Shown: positions 6,919 to 16,104, numbered from the stretch's first letter. The stretch: 64,000 bases of DNA from Paenibacillus sabinae T27 (GCF_000612505.1 NZ_CP004078.1:2891252-2955251); one strand, 5' to 3'. Notes: generated from the sequence alone by a model not told the origin. A program made the numbers and translations.

Positions 6919-8118
6919 TCAGCGTGCTCCGCCCTTCTTGTCCCAGACATACACAGCCGCCGCCGAAACCAGCCCCAGAAAAGAAAGCAGCGATCCGAAC
7001 CAGGGAAGAGACGAAAGTCCGACATGCGTGATAATAAATCCCCCGAAAAAGGCACCAAACGCGTTCCCCAGATTGAGCGCAGAGTGGTTGGATGTTGAGG
7101 CCAGCGCCGGAGCGTCCTTCGCCAAAGTCATAATTCGTACCTGAAGACCAGGAAACACGCCGAAGGCGCCGGCCCCCCAGATAAATATGGTGATGACCGC
7201 GAGCAGCGGGATATGGATCGAATAGGCGAAAAAGGCCAGGACGGCGGCAAGGAACGCAAAGATCACAAGCATCGAGGGCATGAGCTTCCAATCGGCAAGC
7301 CTGCCCCCCACAATATTCCCTGTCGTTACCCCTATGCCGAACAGAACGAGAGTCAAGGCGACGGCGTTCTCCGAGAAGCCGGTAATGTCCTCAAGCAGCG
7401 GCGTTATATAAGTGAAGACGGAAAAAAGGCTGGCGCACCCGAACGCGCCCGTCAGCAGCACAAGCAGCAGCTTCGGCTGGAAGAGCGCCCGAAGCTGGCG
7501 CGTTAAACTTGATGTCTCCTCCGCCTTGATTACGGGCACGAGCAGCAGGATACCGGCCAGCGAGAGTACACCCATCACGACCACGGCGCCGAACGACGCC
7601 CGCCAGCCCAGATGCTGGCCGATAAACGTCCCGATTGGGACACCGATAATATTGGCCACGGTAAGGCCTGCCATCATAATTGACACCGCCGCAGCGCGCC
7701 GCCCCGGCTGGACGAGGCTCGCCGCGATGACGGAACCGACGCCGAAGAAGGTGCCATGGGCCAGAGCGGTAAACAGCCTTGCACCCATCAGCACGTTGTA
7801 GTTCGGCGCAATTGCGGCGATACCGTTGCCGATGATAAAGAGGATCATCAGCAGGCAGAGCAGCTGCTTTTGCGGAAGCCGGTACGTCAGCATCGCCAGA
7901 ATCGGAGCCCCGATGGCAACGCCCAGCGCATAGCTCGTAATCAGCTGGCCCGCCGAAGCGATCGACACGTGCAGATCCTCGGCTACATTGGGCAATATGC
8001 CCATAATCACAAATTCCGTCATTCCAATGGCAAAAGCGCCGAGCGTCAAAGACAGAAGTGCAAGCGGAAAGCGCTCCTTGACCTCCGCCCGGGGATTCGT
8101 GGTGCATGAAGTTTCCAA
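6919..8118 (-). CDS. MFS transporter, DHA1/AraJ-YdhP-like efflux permease
   Basis: 399 residues with about 12 hydrophobic helices. TM1 begins with the DHA1 hallmark MTEFVIMGILPNVAEDL, and a loop 4-5 motif (VPIGTFIGQHLGWRASF) fits the drug/sugar-efflux branch of the major facilitator superfamily. The substrate cannot be read from sequence. It lies 3 nt downstream of an ABC ATPase remnant that supplies the likely leader, and is divergent from an AraC regulator at 8467 that may control it. Confidence 0.88.
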   Translation of the reverse strand: METSCTTNPRAEVKERFPLALLSLTLGAFAIGMTEFVIMGILPNVAEDLHVSIASAGQLITSYALGVAIGAPILAMLTYRLPQKQLLCLLMILFIIGNGIAAIAPNYNVLMGARLFTALAHGTFFGVGSVIAASLVQPGRRAAAVSIMMAGLTVANIIGVPIGTFIGQHLGWRASFGAVVVMGVLSLAGILLLVPVIKAEETSSLTRQLRALFQPKLLLVLLTGAFGCASLFSVFTYITPLLEDITGFSENAVALTLVLFGIGVTTGNIVGGRLADWKLMPSMLVIFAFLAAVLAFFAYSIHIPLLAVITIFIWGAGAFGVFPGLQVRIMTLAKDAPALASTSNHSALNLGNAFGAFFGGFIITHVGLSSLPWFGSLLSFLGLVSAAAVYVWDKKGGAR

Positions 8119-8121
8119 TGC

Positions 8122-8319
8122 TTATGATTCTCCTTTGTCCGGCCTGTTGCTGCCGGGAATAATATAAGTTCGGCCGCCGCTGTGCTCTACCGTAACAGGC
8201 GCTTCAAAAAACCGGCTAAGCGTCTCTTCGTTCAGCAAGTGAGACGTTACGCCGGAATCGAATACGTGGCCTTTCCTGAAGAGCAGCGAGACATTGCTAA
8301 CTTTCAAAATGCTGTCCAA
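8122..8319 (-). pseudogene. Internally deleted ABC transporter ATPase remnant
   Basis: 65 codons, TTG start with AAGGAGG 10 nt upstream. Residues 1-14 (MDSILKVSNVSLLF) look like the start of an ABC ATPase. From residue 15 (RKGHVFDSGVTSHLLNEETL) it reads like the very end of the same protein (the GxVxxxG...LLTEENLS tail). Walker A, signature and Walker B are all absent. The simplest explanation is an in-frame deletion of about 180-200 codons from a YlmA-like ATPase. It is still translated in principle and sits immediately before the MFS gene. Confidence 0.7.
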
Positions 8320-8439
8320 TCCCCTGCAACCTCCTTTCTATTCCCTGGATGATCACCTCTGCAATAACGTATTGTAAACAATTCAATGTAAAAATGTCAT
8401 TGTGAAAATTGCTCAATTCATCTGCAATTATTGCGATCA

Positions 8440-8448
8440 TGCTATAAT
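8440..8448 (+). promoter_or_regulatory. Extended -10 promoter of the AraC gene
   Basis: TGCTATAAT is an extended -10 element 19 nt before the araC-like ATG. The -35 region is poor, which is normal for extended -10 promoters. The AT-rich divergent region 8350-8440 likely also serves the leftward operon. Confidence 0.55.
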
Positions 8449-8466
8449 GGGACGGGGTGAACGCTA

Positions 8467-9282
8467 ATGAAATTGAAAGTTGTGACGGAGAACATCGAGC
8501 TGTGCAGACTGGAAGAGCATCACGAAGAAGCTCCCCATGTTCATCAGAACTGGGTACAGATGACCTTCGCTGTTCGAGGCGGCTCCTCCGACATTAGCCG
8601 CGGGGCATCCGGGTTCATTCCCGAGGGAGAAGGAATCATCCATCAACCGATGCAGGAGCATCAAATTCGGGTGGATAAAGGAAACCGCGCAATCGTGATT
8701 AAAATACGCCCTTCGCTATGGGAGACTTTGCGGGTTAAGGCGGCAGATTGTATCACTGAGGAGCAGGTCATCAATCCCCAGGAACTGAACGCGGAGTTCA
8801 ATCGCTGGATTTCCCCGCTGGTTTTGCCTGATGAGGACGACCGATATGAACGGAGCCTTACGGAGGCCAATGTGCTGCAATATCTTACACACAATCTGAA
8901 AAGGGGGGCCTGTCCGGAGACGAACCCTCCGTGTCTTCCGGAACTCGCCAGTACGGGAGATCCCTACATGGATCAAGTATTCGAATACATACACCGCTCC
9001 TTTACATCTCCGATTCGCATTGATTTATTGTCGTCTATGGCTCTTCAGAGCCGATACCATTTTATCCGCTCCTTCAAATCGGCGACCGGATTTACGCCTT
9101 ATCAGTACATTCTTCGCTTGCGGATCGAGCGCGCGAAGTATGAGCTCGAGCATACCGAAGCTACGATTTCCGCTATCAGCGCGGGTCTCGGCTTTGCTTC
9201 AGCCAGCCAATTTTATCGCGCCTTCGTCAAAATCACCGGAATGGCTCCCGAACAATACCGCCTTGGGAGAAAAATGGGCTGA
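8467..9282 (+). CDS. AraC-family transcriptional regulator
   Basis: 271 residues. The N-terminal half (1-150) resembles a cupin sensor (HHEEAPHVHQNWVQ, HQPMQEHQIRV). The C-terminal 100 residues hold two helix-turn-helix motifs (IDLLSSMALQSRYHFIRSFKSATGFTP and ISAISAGLGFASASQFYRAF) ending in the AraC hallmark TGMAPEQYR. It is divergent from the ABC remnant/MFS pair, the usual arrangement for a local activator. It ends at a shared terminator facing pdxK. Confidence 0.9.
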   Translation: MKLKVVTENIELCRLEEHHEEAPHVHQNWVQMTFAVRGGSSDISRGASGFIPEGEGIIHQPMQEHQIRVDKGNRAIVIKIRPSLWETLRVKAADCITEEQVINPQELNAEFNRWISPLVLPDEDDRYERSLTEANVLQYLTHNLKRGACPETNPPCLPELASTGDPYMDQVFEYIHRSFTSPIRIDLLSSMALQSRYHFIRSFKSATGFTPYQYILRLRIERAKYELEHTEATISAISAGLGFASASQFYRAFVKITGMAPEQYRLGRKMG

Positions 9283-9341
9283 ACCGGCTAACGAATGGAC
9301 TCACATCCAGACGGCTCCCCTTTCAACCCCCTTACAAACCC

Positions 9342-9386
9342 AAAGAGGCGCGGCCCCGTTGTCTTGAACGGCGGCCGCGCCTCTTT
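9342..9386. terminator. Bidirectional terminator
   Basis: A perfect 14-bp GC-rich stem (AAAGAGGCGCGGCC / GGCCGCGCCTCTTT) with further pairing inside (CGTT/AACG), between convergent genes. Confidence 0.9.
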
Positions 9387-9415
9387 ATATTTACATAATT
9401 CCCATAATTACTTTA

Positions 9416-10234
9416 TTACCGGTTCAACCGGTAGCCCCCGTGAAACACGGGACCGACATATTCATTGAAAGCATAGCCTGCGCGGATCGCCGCCGTAACG
9501 AAATCCTTCGCCTTGCGGGCGGCTTCATAGGCTCCGAGGCCGGTTGCGAGTCCTGCCGTGATCGCGGCGGCGAAGGTGCAGCCCGCACCGTGATTGTACG
9601 CCGGCTCGATTTTATCCGTCTCGAACACCGTATACTCGACTCCGTCATAGAACAGATCCACCGCCTTGTCTCCGCCAAGCGCTTTGCCGCCTTTAATCAC
9701 AACCGTCTTCGCCCCCTGGCGCTGAATGACCGCTGCGGCCTCCTTCATTTCGTCCAGCGTTGTAATCTTGCCGCTGCCGGACAGCACGCCCGCCTCGAAC
9801 AGGTTCGGCGTAATTACCGTAGCTATCGGCAGCAGCAGCTCACGGATCGCCTCGGCGCTCTCCGGATTCAGCACCTCGTCCTCGCCTTTGCAGACCATGA
9901 CGGGATCAATAACCACATTGCCCTGACGGTTGCGCTTTATGGCCTGCTCCGCCACCTGAACAATCTCCGGACTGCCCAGCATGCCCGTCTTTAGAGCATC
10001 TACCGGTCCGCCGGCGAAGACCGTCTTGAGTTGCTCCGCTACCAGCTCGGGGCTGACGGGATACACATGATGATGCCAGCCGTTATCCGGGTCCATCGTC
10101 ACGATGGTCGTAAGCGCGCTGAACCCATAGGTTCCATATTCCTGAAAGGTCTTCAGATCCGCCTGGATTCCCGCGCCGCCGCTTGAATCGCTCCCGGCAA
10201 TGGTCAATGTCTTCACAATTCTGCTCAATGCCAA
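9416..10234 (-). CDS. pdxK: Pyridoxal/pyridoxine kinase, ThiD-like (PdxK)
   Basis: 272-residue ribokinase-fold kinase that phosphorylates vitamin B6 vitamers in the cytoplasm. It starts with TIAGSDSSGGAGIQADLKTF and has the catalytic GAGCTF motif near 215 (NHGAGCTFAAA). The substrate-site pattern (DPVMVCKG, TPNLFEA) and overall similarity follow the Bacillus PdxK subgroup rather than true HMP-P kinase ThiD; I judge this from memory of the B. subtilis sequence. It lies 30 bp downstream of the IMP dehydrogenase gene and is probably co-transcribed with it. Confidence 0.88.
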   Translation of the reverse strand: MALSRIVKTLTIAGSDSSGGAGIQADLKTFQEYGTYGFSALTTIVTMDPDNGWHHHVYPVSPELVAEQLKTVFAGGPVDALKTGMLGSPEIVQVAEQAIKRNRQGNVVIDPVMVCKGEDEVLNPESAEAIRELLLPIATVITPNLFEAGVLSGSGKITTLDEMKEAAAVIQRQGAKTVVIKGGKALGGDKAVDLFYDGVEYTVFETDKIEPAYNHGAGCTFAAAITAGLATGLGAYEAARKAKDFVTAAIRAGYAFNEYVGPVFHGGYRLNR

Positions 10235-10264
10235 CTATCCCTTCTGAACGTTGTTGTAATATGG

Positions 10265-11764
10265 TTACTCTCCCGAAAAGCTGGTTTCTTTCATAATAAC
10301 ATCATGTGCTCCGCCCTCGACGAGACTGGTTGCGGAGACAAGGGTAATTCTGGCGTTTTGCTGCAGTTCATCGATGGATTTCGCGCCGCAGTTGGACATC
10401 GTCGATTTGATTTTGCTGATCGTCTTGTCCAGATTCTCTTTGAGGCTTCCCGCGTAAGGCACGTACGAATCGACGCCTTCTTCAAAGACCAGCCCCGACT
10501 TACCGCCGGTATCATATCTTTGCCAGTTCCGCGCCCGGTTGGAGCCTTCGCCCCAGAATTCTTTGACAAAGTTGTTTCCGACTTTCAGCTTCTTGGTCGG
10601 GCTCTCGTCGAAACGCGCGAAATAACGGCCCATCATAACAAAATCGGCGCCCATGGCAAGCGAAAGCGTGATGTGATAATCGTGAACGATCCCTCCATCC
10701 GAACAGATCGGCACGTAGATGCCCGTTTCTTTATAATACTGCTCCCTTGCCTCCGCAACCTCGATAAGCGACGACGCCTGTCCTCTGCCGATCCCCTTCT
10801 GCTCACGCGTAATGCATATCGATCCGCCGCCGATGCCTACCTTCACAAAGTCGGCGCCTGATTCAACGAGATACAGGAAGCCTTCCTTGTCTACGACGTT
10901 CCCTGCTCCGATCTTGACATTGAAATTCTCTTTGACGTAAGCGATGGTGTCGCGCTGCCACTCCGTATACCCGTCCGACGCGTCAATCACCAGGATATCG
11001 GCGCCCGCTTCTACCAGGAGCGGCACCCGTTCTTCATAGTCCTTTGTGTTGATGCCAGCCCCGACGATATAGCTTTTATTGCCGTCCATCAACGCCAGCG
11101 GATTTTCTTTATGAGCGTCGTAATCTTTACGGAAAACAAGGCTTTCCAGCCGCTGCTCCCCGTCCACGATCGGCAGACAGTTCAGCTTATGCTCCCAGAT
11201 CATATCATTGGCTTCGGGCAAGTTGATTCCGGACTTTCCGACAATCAGGGAAGAGAACGGCGTCATGAATTCACTTACTTGTTTATCCAGCGGATCGCGG
11301 CTAATTCTGTAATCCCGGCCTGTGACGATACCCAGCAGCTTTCCTGTCGGCGAACCGTCATCGGTAACGGCGATCGTGGAATGTCCCGTCTCCTCTTTCA
11401 GCTCAAGCACATCTTTCAAGGTATGCTCCGGGGTCAAATTGGAGCGGCTAACCACAAACCCGGACTTATACTCCTTTACCTTACGGACCATGGCCGCCTG
11501 GTCTTCCGGGGATTGGGAACCGAAAATAAATGAGATGCCGCCGCAGCGGGCCAATGCAATTGCCATTTGATCATCGGACACGGACTGCATCACCGCCGAC
11601 GAGAACGGGATATTGAGGGAAATGTCCGGCTGCTCACCCTTTTTAAATTTGGTAATCGGCGTTTTAAGGTCCACGTTTGCAGGGGTACAGTCCTTAGTCG
11701 TCAAATTTGGAATCAACAGAAATTCACTGAACGTCCGGGAAGGTTCCGAGTAATAGTAAGCCAC
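10265..11764 (-). CDS. IMP dehydrogenase, Tritrichomonas foetus-like type
   Basis: 499 residues; oxidises IMP to XMP with NAD+, the committed step to guanine nucleotides. Catalytic Cys317 is in [15 protein letters not shown], the flap Arg416-Tyr417 in RARNWQRYD, and a CBS pair is inserted at about 105-215 ([20 protein letters not shown]...LNCLPIVD). The N-terminus ([18 protein letters not shown]) and loops ([14 protein letters not shown]) match the parasite enzyme I recall far better than Bacillus GuaB. It starts at GTG with AAGGAG 8 nt upstream. It is likely a second, divergent IMPDH; the main guaB would lie elsewhere. Confidence 0.9.
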   Translation of the reverse strand: MAYYYSEPSRTFSEFLLIPNLTTKDCTPANVDLKTPITKFKKGEQPDISLNIPFSSAVMQSVSDDQMAIALARCGGISFIFGSQSPEDQAAMVRKVKEYKSGFVVSRSNLTPEHTLKDVLELKEETGHSTIAVTDDGSPTGKLLGIVTGRDYRISRDPLDKQVSEFMTPFSSLIVGKSGINLPEANDMIWEHKLNCLPIVDGEQRLESLVFRKDYDAHKENPLALMDGNKSYIVGAGINTKDYEERVPLLVEAGADILVIDASDGYTEWQRDTIAYVKENFNVKIGAGNVVDKEGFLYLVESGADFVKVGIGGGSICITREQKGIGRGQASSLIEVAEAREQYYKETGIYVPICSDGGIVHDYHITLSLAMGADFVMMGRYFARFDESPTKKLKVGNNFVKEFWGEGSNRARNWQRYDTGGKSGLVFEEGVDSYVPYAGSLKENLDKTISKIKSTMSNCGAKSIDELQQNARITLVSATSLVEGGAHDVIMKETSFSGE

Positions 11765-11796
11765 CTTTTTCCACTCCTTGTCTAAAAATTCCTCAC

Positions 11797-11825
11797 ATCA
11801 TAACGTCAACTAATCCATTTGTCAA
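11797..11825 (-). promoter_or_regulatory. Sigma-A promoter of the IMPDH-pdxK operon
   Basis: TTGACA (11820-11825), 17 bp, TATGAT (11797-11802) on the minus strand, 30-odd bp before the GTG start. Confidence 0.8.
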
Positions 11826-11854
11826 TGCAAAAAGTGAGGGTGTGCTCCAATATG

Positions 11855-11896
11855 CAAAAAAACGGCCCCAACAGACGAAAAACGTCCGTGAAGCCG
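11855..11896 (-). terminator. Terminator after lacD
   Basis: On the minus strand the outer pair CGGC/GCCG and the inner stem ACGGACG/CGTCTGT with a T5 loop are followed by T7. It separates lacD from the IMPDH promoter. Confidence 0.85.
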
Positions 11897-11910
11897 CCCT
11901 GCTTTCAAAG

Positions 11911-12954
11911 TTAAACTCCGGTTTTTTCCCGTTCCACAACCTCGATCTTGTCTTTACCGCCATAGAAATCCCACCAGGGGGTTGCAACCTTAGACAAAAT
12001 TTCACCCATACGGATCATTCGCCGCACGCCCTCGTCCTTCAGCCAGGCCCGCAGCGCTTCGGCTCCATGCTTGCCGTAGATCTCGACGCCGTCCTGCCAG
12101 GTTGCCCGCCCGCACAGCACGCCAGAGAAAGGCACTCCCGCTTCTCCGGCCAGCTCCAGCGTCTCCATGAACGTTTCATTGGTAACGCCCGCGCTCAAAT
12201 AAATGAACGGTACGCTCGTCAGACCAGCCGTAGCCTTGAAATGCCCTATCGCCTCTTCGCGCGTATACACGGCTTCGCCGCCCGCGCCCGCCCGGGTGCC
12301 CGCCACGTACTTCAGGTTAATCGGAACCTCCACTTTCAGCACGTCGATCTTGTACTTCGGCTGGGTGAATTCCCGCATGTATTTTTTCACCTTGTCCGGC
12401 TTGGCTTTGGCAAATTCCGCGCTGGCGGAGTCCTTGAGGGTATCGCTGTAGGTGACGGCCTCGAAGAAAAACGGGATATCGACGGACTCGCATTCCGCTC
12501 CAACCCGTTCGATAAAAGCATGTTTAATCGTATTGATCTTCTCATCGTCGTCCGGGTCGTAATACATCAGAATTTTGATGGCATCGACGCCCTTCTCCGC
12601 ATACCGACGCACCGACCATTCCGGCAGAAGATCCGGCAGGCGTCCTTTTTCCGTGGCATCATAGCCGGTTTCTTCATAAGCGATCAGCAGACCGGTATCC
12701 TTATACCGGGCCTCCGCCGCATCCCAGCCGTACTCCGGGTCGAGCAGAATGGCGCTGGAGTATGGTGTTAATTCCTCCGAAACGAGACGTTTAAATTCAG
12801 CGACATGCCGTGCATCGGCTTCGCCTCCAAGCGCGTGCCCAAGCGATTTTCTAAGCGAACCCCGCTGATCAATCGCCGTCGCCACAAACAGCCCCCGGTC
12901 ATCGGACAGCTTAAGCAGTCGGTCGTATTTTCCTTTGGATATTCTCACACTCAT
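11911..12954 (-). CDS. lacD: Tagatose 1,6-diphosphate aldolase
   Basis: 347 residues, class I aldolase of the LacD family, cleaving tagatose-1,6-bisphosphate to DHAP and glyceraldehyde-3-phosphate. Family blocks are FVATAIDQRGSL near the N-terminus, ILLDPEYGWD, AIKILMYYDPDD (Lys region typical of the Schiff-base site), DVLKVEVPIN and FIYLSAGV. I start it at the ATG at 12954 because AAGGAGG lies 8 nt upstream; an in-frame ATG at 12972 overlaps that ribosome binding site. No other lac/tagatose genes are nearby, so its physiological substrate here is uncertain. Confidence 0.9.
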   Translation of the reverse strand: MSVRISKGKYDRLLKLSDDRGLFVATAIDQRGSLRKSLGHALGGEADARHVAEFKRLVSEELTPYSSAILLDPEYGWDAAEARYKDTGLLIAYEETGYDATEKGRLPDLLPEWSVRRYAEKGVDAIKILMYYDPDDDEKINTIKHAFIERVGAECESVDIPFFFEAVTYSDTLKDSASAEFAKAKPDKVKKYMREFTQPKYKIDVLKVEVPINLKYVAGTRAGAGGEAVYTREEAIGHFKATAGLTSVPFIYLSAGVTNETFMETLELAGEAGVPFSGVLCGRATWQDGVEIYGKHGAEALRAWLKDEGVRRMIRMGEILSKVATPWWDFYGGKDKIEVVEREKTGV

Positions 12955-13043
12955 CTGTCGTTCCTCCTTCATCTCCTAATATGGCCCAACAGTTGCCCCG
13001 CTATTTCGTATTTAACCGTCAGGATGGAGATCAACCAGAAAAA

Positions 13044-13694
13044 CTATAAATCCCGGGTGGTGAACAGACGCAATGAGATAAGGTAAGAAGCCGCGATAAA
13101 TACGATGTAGATGGCGCCTCCGACCAGCCATTTTTCGAGACCCAAACCCTCGGTGCCCAGTAAAAAGGTCTTCATCCCCGGAATCGCTTTAATGATGTCT
13201 CCCAAATTCATAATGCCGAAGAAGATGACCAAAAAGAACGCGGTATTCACATATTGGGCTCCCTTGGGTCCGAGCCAGTAATATAAAGGCAGGTAAACCG
13301 AGGCCATCAGCGGTACCGACAGAATAGAGACCCCCAGTTGCCTCCAGTTCATACTCAGGCTGTCATATCCCAGCTGCGCAAGCGCCAGACTGAACACCAG
13401 CGCAAAAGCTAAGCCAATCAAGATAAACGGCAGTACCGACACATATTTGGAGGCAACGATCAATCTGCGGTGTACCGGAAGACTGAGCGAGAACCTGATA
13501 TTCACATTTCGGATATCCTGCAGGCAGGAGGTAAGGAGCATCATCATGGCTGGGAACGTTATAAACAGACTCACGCCGAACTGTGCGGTTTTCGCATTCA
13601 TAATGGACAGAACAATAAGATAGGGAACCCCAAACAGCAGAAAATTTCGGGACAGCATAAAATCCTTGCGGATCAAGGAAATGAGATTAGACAT
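13044..13694 (-). CDS. ABC-2 type permease of a YtrA-controlled ABC transporter
   Basis: 216 residues with about six hydrophobic segments (starting LISLIRKDFMLSRNFLLFGVPYLIVL). Residues 54-83 (LTSCLQDIRNVNIRFSLSLPVHRRLIVASKY) carry the ABC-2 permease pattern of bacitracin/YtrC-type exporters. It overlaps the upstream ATPase by 8 bp, so they are translationally coupled. It is the last gene of the gntR-ATPase-permease operon. The likely role is envelope-stress or antibiotic-related export; the substrate is unknown. Confidence 0.85.
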   Translation of the reverse strand: MSNLISLIRKDFMLSRNFLLFGVPYLIVLSIMNAKTAQFGVSLFITFPAMMMLLTSCLQDIRNVNIRFSLSLPVHRRLIVASKYVSVLPFILIGLAFALVFSLALAQLGYDSLSMNWRQLGVSILSVPLMASVYLPLYYWLGPKGAQYVNTAFFLVIFFGIMNLGDIIKAIPGMKTFLLGTEGLGLEKWLVGGAIYIVFIAASYLISLRLFTTRDL

Positions 13695-14553
13695 AAGCCT
13701 TGCCTCCTTTTACAGTGAAATACATAATGTCTTCCAGCGTCGGCGCTTCGAGCAGCGCATTTCCCTGAAACGCCCTTTCCGCTTCCCGCCGGTCCGCCGC
13801 CAAGGCTTCGAACCCGTGAGCCCCTTCCCTTACTCCGACAAAATACTTCATAACATCCTTGTCGAGCAGCTCGCGCCCGCCCTTAACCAGTACATACCGT
13901 TCCAGCACTTCATCCTTGCTGTCGCTGAAGACGACCTTCCCCCGGTTCATGAAGACGATATAATCCGCGATCCGGTCCAGATCCGTTGTGTTATGGGTAG
14001 AGAAGATGATCGACTTGTTCTCGTCGAGAATTTGCTCCCCAAGTAGATCCAAGAGCTCCCTGCGGAAGACGGGATCGAGGCCGGCGGTCGGTTCGTCCAT
14101 GAGCAGCAGGTCCGCATCGTGGGACAGCGCCACCGCCAGCGAGAACTTCATCTTCATCCCTCTCGACAGGTTCTTGATCTTGGACTTTTCGGACAGCTCG
14201 AACATTTCCAGATACCGGGTAAAGGCCGCATGATCCCAATGCTGATAAAAGGGGGCAATCATTTTTCTCATATTCCGGATCGTCATATTCTCATAGAAAT
14301 AATTCTCGTCCGAGACATACCCGATGCGTTCCTTCAGGCCGGGGTTATCTGCAAGCGTACTGCCGAAGATTCGAGCCTCCCCGCTGCTCGGACGCACCAT
14401 ATCCATCATGATCTTGATCAGTGTACTCTTCCCGGCACCGTTGGGACCGATCAATCCGGTGATAAACCCTTTTTTTACCTCAAACTGTACCTGATCCAGC
14501 GTAAACCGTTCAAAAGACTTCGAAACTCCCCGAATTTCAACCACATTACTCAT
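13687..14553 (-). CDS. ABC transporter ATP-binding protein (YtrB-like)
   Basis: 288 residues. Walker A GPNGAGKST near 37, Q-loop region, signature LSRGMKMKFSLA (a variant of LSGGQ with R in place of the first G) and Walker B LLLMDEPTAGLD, H-loop STHN. A C-terminal extension of about 70 residues follows the nucleotide-binding domain. It overlaps the regulator upstream by ATGA and the permease downstream by 8 bp, and powers the ABC-2 permease. Confidence 0.92.
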   Translation of the reverse strand: MSNVVEIRGVSKSFERFTLDQVQFEVKKGFITGLIGPNGAGKSTLIKIMMDMVRPSSGEARIFGSTLADNPGLKERIGYVSDENYFYENMTIRNMRKMIAPFYQHWDHAAFTRYLEMFELSEKSKIKNLSRGMKMKFSLAVALSHDADLLLMDEPTAGLDPVFRRELLDLLGEQILDENKSIIFSTHNTTDLDRIADYIVFMNRGKVVFSDSKDEVLERYVLVKGGRELLDKDVMKYFVGVREGAHGFEALAADRREAERAFQGNALLEAPTLEDIMYFTVKGGKAYV

Positions 14554-14927
14554 TCCTGCTCCTCCTTAAGCGTCCTGAATATGTCAACCATTTCCGCAAA
14601 CCCGATCCCGAGCAGCCTGCTCTCTTCCATCACTTCTTTCATTTTCTCCTCCAGGAGCCGGTATCGCTGTTCACGGATATACTGCTGATTCATGCCGGAC
14701 ACGAAGGAGCCTTTTCCTACAAGAGAATTGACAAGACCTTCCCGCTCTAGTTCCTCGTATGCACGCTTTGTCGTAATGACGCTGATCTGCAAATCCTTGG
14801 CCAATTGACGGATCGAAGGCAGAGGGTCCCCTGCGGCAAGCTCGCCCTGCAAAATCAACTGCCGGATCTGGCTTACAATCTGCGCATAAATCGGTTCTCC
14901 CGATGAGTTGGATAAAATGATGTTCAT
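14550..14927 (-). CDS. GntR-family regulator, YtrA subfamily
   Basis: 125 residues. N-terminal GntR winged helix (PIYAQIVSQIRQLILQGELA, LPSIRQLAKDLQISVITTKRAY, GKGSFVSG) and only a short helical C-terminal dimerisation tail, which defines the YtrA subfamily. It heads the ABC operon and a long AT-rich dyad lies in its promoter. It most likely represses its own operon until envelope-active compounds appear, as in other Firmicutes. Confidence 0.92.
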   Translation of the reverse strand: MNIILSNSSGEPIYAQIVSQIRQLILQGELAAGDPLPSIRQLAKDLQISVITTKRAYEELEREGLVNSLVGKGSFVSGMNQQYIREQRYRLLEEKMKEVMEESRLLGIGFAEMVDIFRTLKEEQE

Positions 14928-14958
14928 CTTTCACCCCATTCTGCTGCGCTGTCTATAT

Positions 14959-14979
14959 TGTATATATATTATATATACA
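14959..14979. promoter_or_regulatory. Operator dyad upstream of the YtrA-like gene
   Basis: TGTATATATA-T-TATATATACA is a perfect 10-1-10 inverted repeat placed about 35 bp before the GntR-family start codon. Position and symmetry fit a YtrA-family operator. Confidence 0.65.
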
Positions 14980-15042
14980 TTATGTTCTTTGTTGTCAACG
15001 TCATTTACCCTTTTTTGAAAAATATTGGATGATACCCACGGC

Positions 15043-15081
15043 AAAAAGCACACCCTGCGCTTACGGCAGAATGTGCTTTTT
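15043..15081 (-). terminator. Terminator after the SDR gene
   Basis: Stem AAAAAGCACA/TGTGCTTTTT with an inner CTGC/GCAG, U-tract on the minus strand; between the GntR operon promoter and the SDR stop. Confidence 0.85.
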
Positions 15082-15134
15082 GAGTTAATGGCGGAGGGAC
15101 ACCGTTCTTGAGATAAACCGGCCGGAGGCTATGC

Positions 15135-15921
15135 TTAGCCTTTGATCAGCGTCTCCGCGCCGTCGACGAACACCTTGGTGCCCGTAATGTGGGAAGCTTC
15201 TTCACTTGCGAGGAAGAGCACCAGATTTGCGACCTCTTCCGGCTTCCCGGGAGCATGCGTCAGCGGGACGCCGTCCTGCGGGATCTCAAACGGATATTTG
15301 ATTTCATTCAGATGCTCGGATTTCTTCTGTGAATCGAAAATATTGGTTTCAATAATCCCCGGGCAGACGGCGTTTACGCGGATTTTGTACTGGGCCAGCT
15401 CCAGCGCCGCCATCTCGGCGAATACGGCAACCGCCGCCTTGGAGGTGCTGTAAGCCGAAAATCCCGGCTGAGCGAACTGCCGGCTGCCGCTGACCGAGCT
15501 GGTCACGGTAATGGAGCCGCCTTTTTCTTTCATATAGGGAATGGCCTGCTTGACCGTCTCGAAGGTCCCGATGACGTTGTTCGTAATCGTTCCGGCCCAC
15601 TCTTCCGAAGGAAAATACTCAATTGGGGACGCCATCCCCCAGAGCGCCCGCATTGGCAAATACGGTATCGATGGTGCCCCACCGCTCCACCGTTTCTTTG
15701 ACCGCGGGGCCGATCTCCTCAGCCTTGGAAGTATCTGCGATAAAGCTGATCGCTTCCCCGCCCGCGTTCTTGATCTCCGCCTCGGTCTGGCTGATCGTCT
15801 GTTCATTCTTGTCGATTAGACTGACTTTTGCGCCTTCGGCCGCCAAACGAATGGCAGCGGCTTTGCCAATCCCGGAAGCTGCTCCTGTCACCATTGCGAC
15901 CTTGTCCTGCATTCTGTTCAT
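15135..15921 (-). pseudogene. Short-chain dehydrogenase interrupted by a frameshift
   Basis: The N-terminal part from ATG 15921 (MQDKVAMVTGAASGIGKA, then FANAGAL) holds the Rossmann TGxxxGIG and NAG motifs, then runs into a stop at about 15619. The rest continues in another frame: SPIEYFPSEEW, catalytic Ser (TVTSSVSG), YSTSKAA (Tyr and Lys), VNAVCPGII and the C-terminal GTKVFVDGAE. Removing one base from a run of five C on the plus strand (15636-15640) restores one continuous SDR of about 262 residues. Either a real inactivating mutation or a sequencing error; AAAGGAG precedes the start. Confidence 0.85.
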
Positions 15922-16054
15922 AGAATCTCCGCTCCTTTGTACGTTTGATATGTGCCCCGTAAGGCTTGAATGAATGCCTCTTGTTCATTACCCCGCTGAT
16001 TCGAAAATAATCAAAAGTTTGTATATCAAGTTGCCTCAGCAAATCCTTCCAACG

Positions 16055-16094
16055 CGAACGTTTGTTTGATATACTAAATACAAACGAATGTTCG
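16055..16094. promoter_or_regulatory. Large dyad resembling a TetR-type operator
   Basis: CGAACGTTTGTTTG (16055-16068) and CAAACGAATGTTCG (16081-16094) are imperfect inverted repeats flanking GATATACT, a possible -10 box reading right. It lies between the frameshifted SDR and the next plus-strand genes, yet no TetR gene is adjacent. Confidence 0.45.
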
Positions 16095-16104
16095 AGAGGT
16101 TGAC

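Noticed and set aside
11842..12771. 309-codon plus-strand ORF
   Set aside because: Antisense to lacD and running through its terminator.
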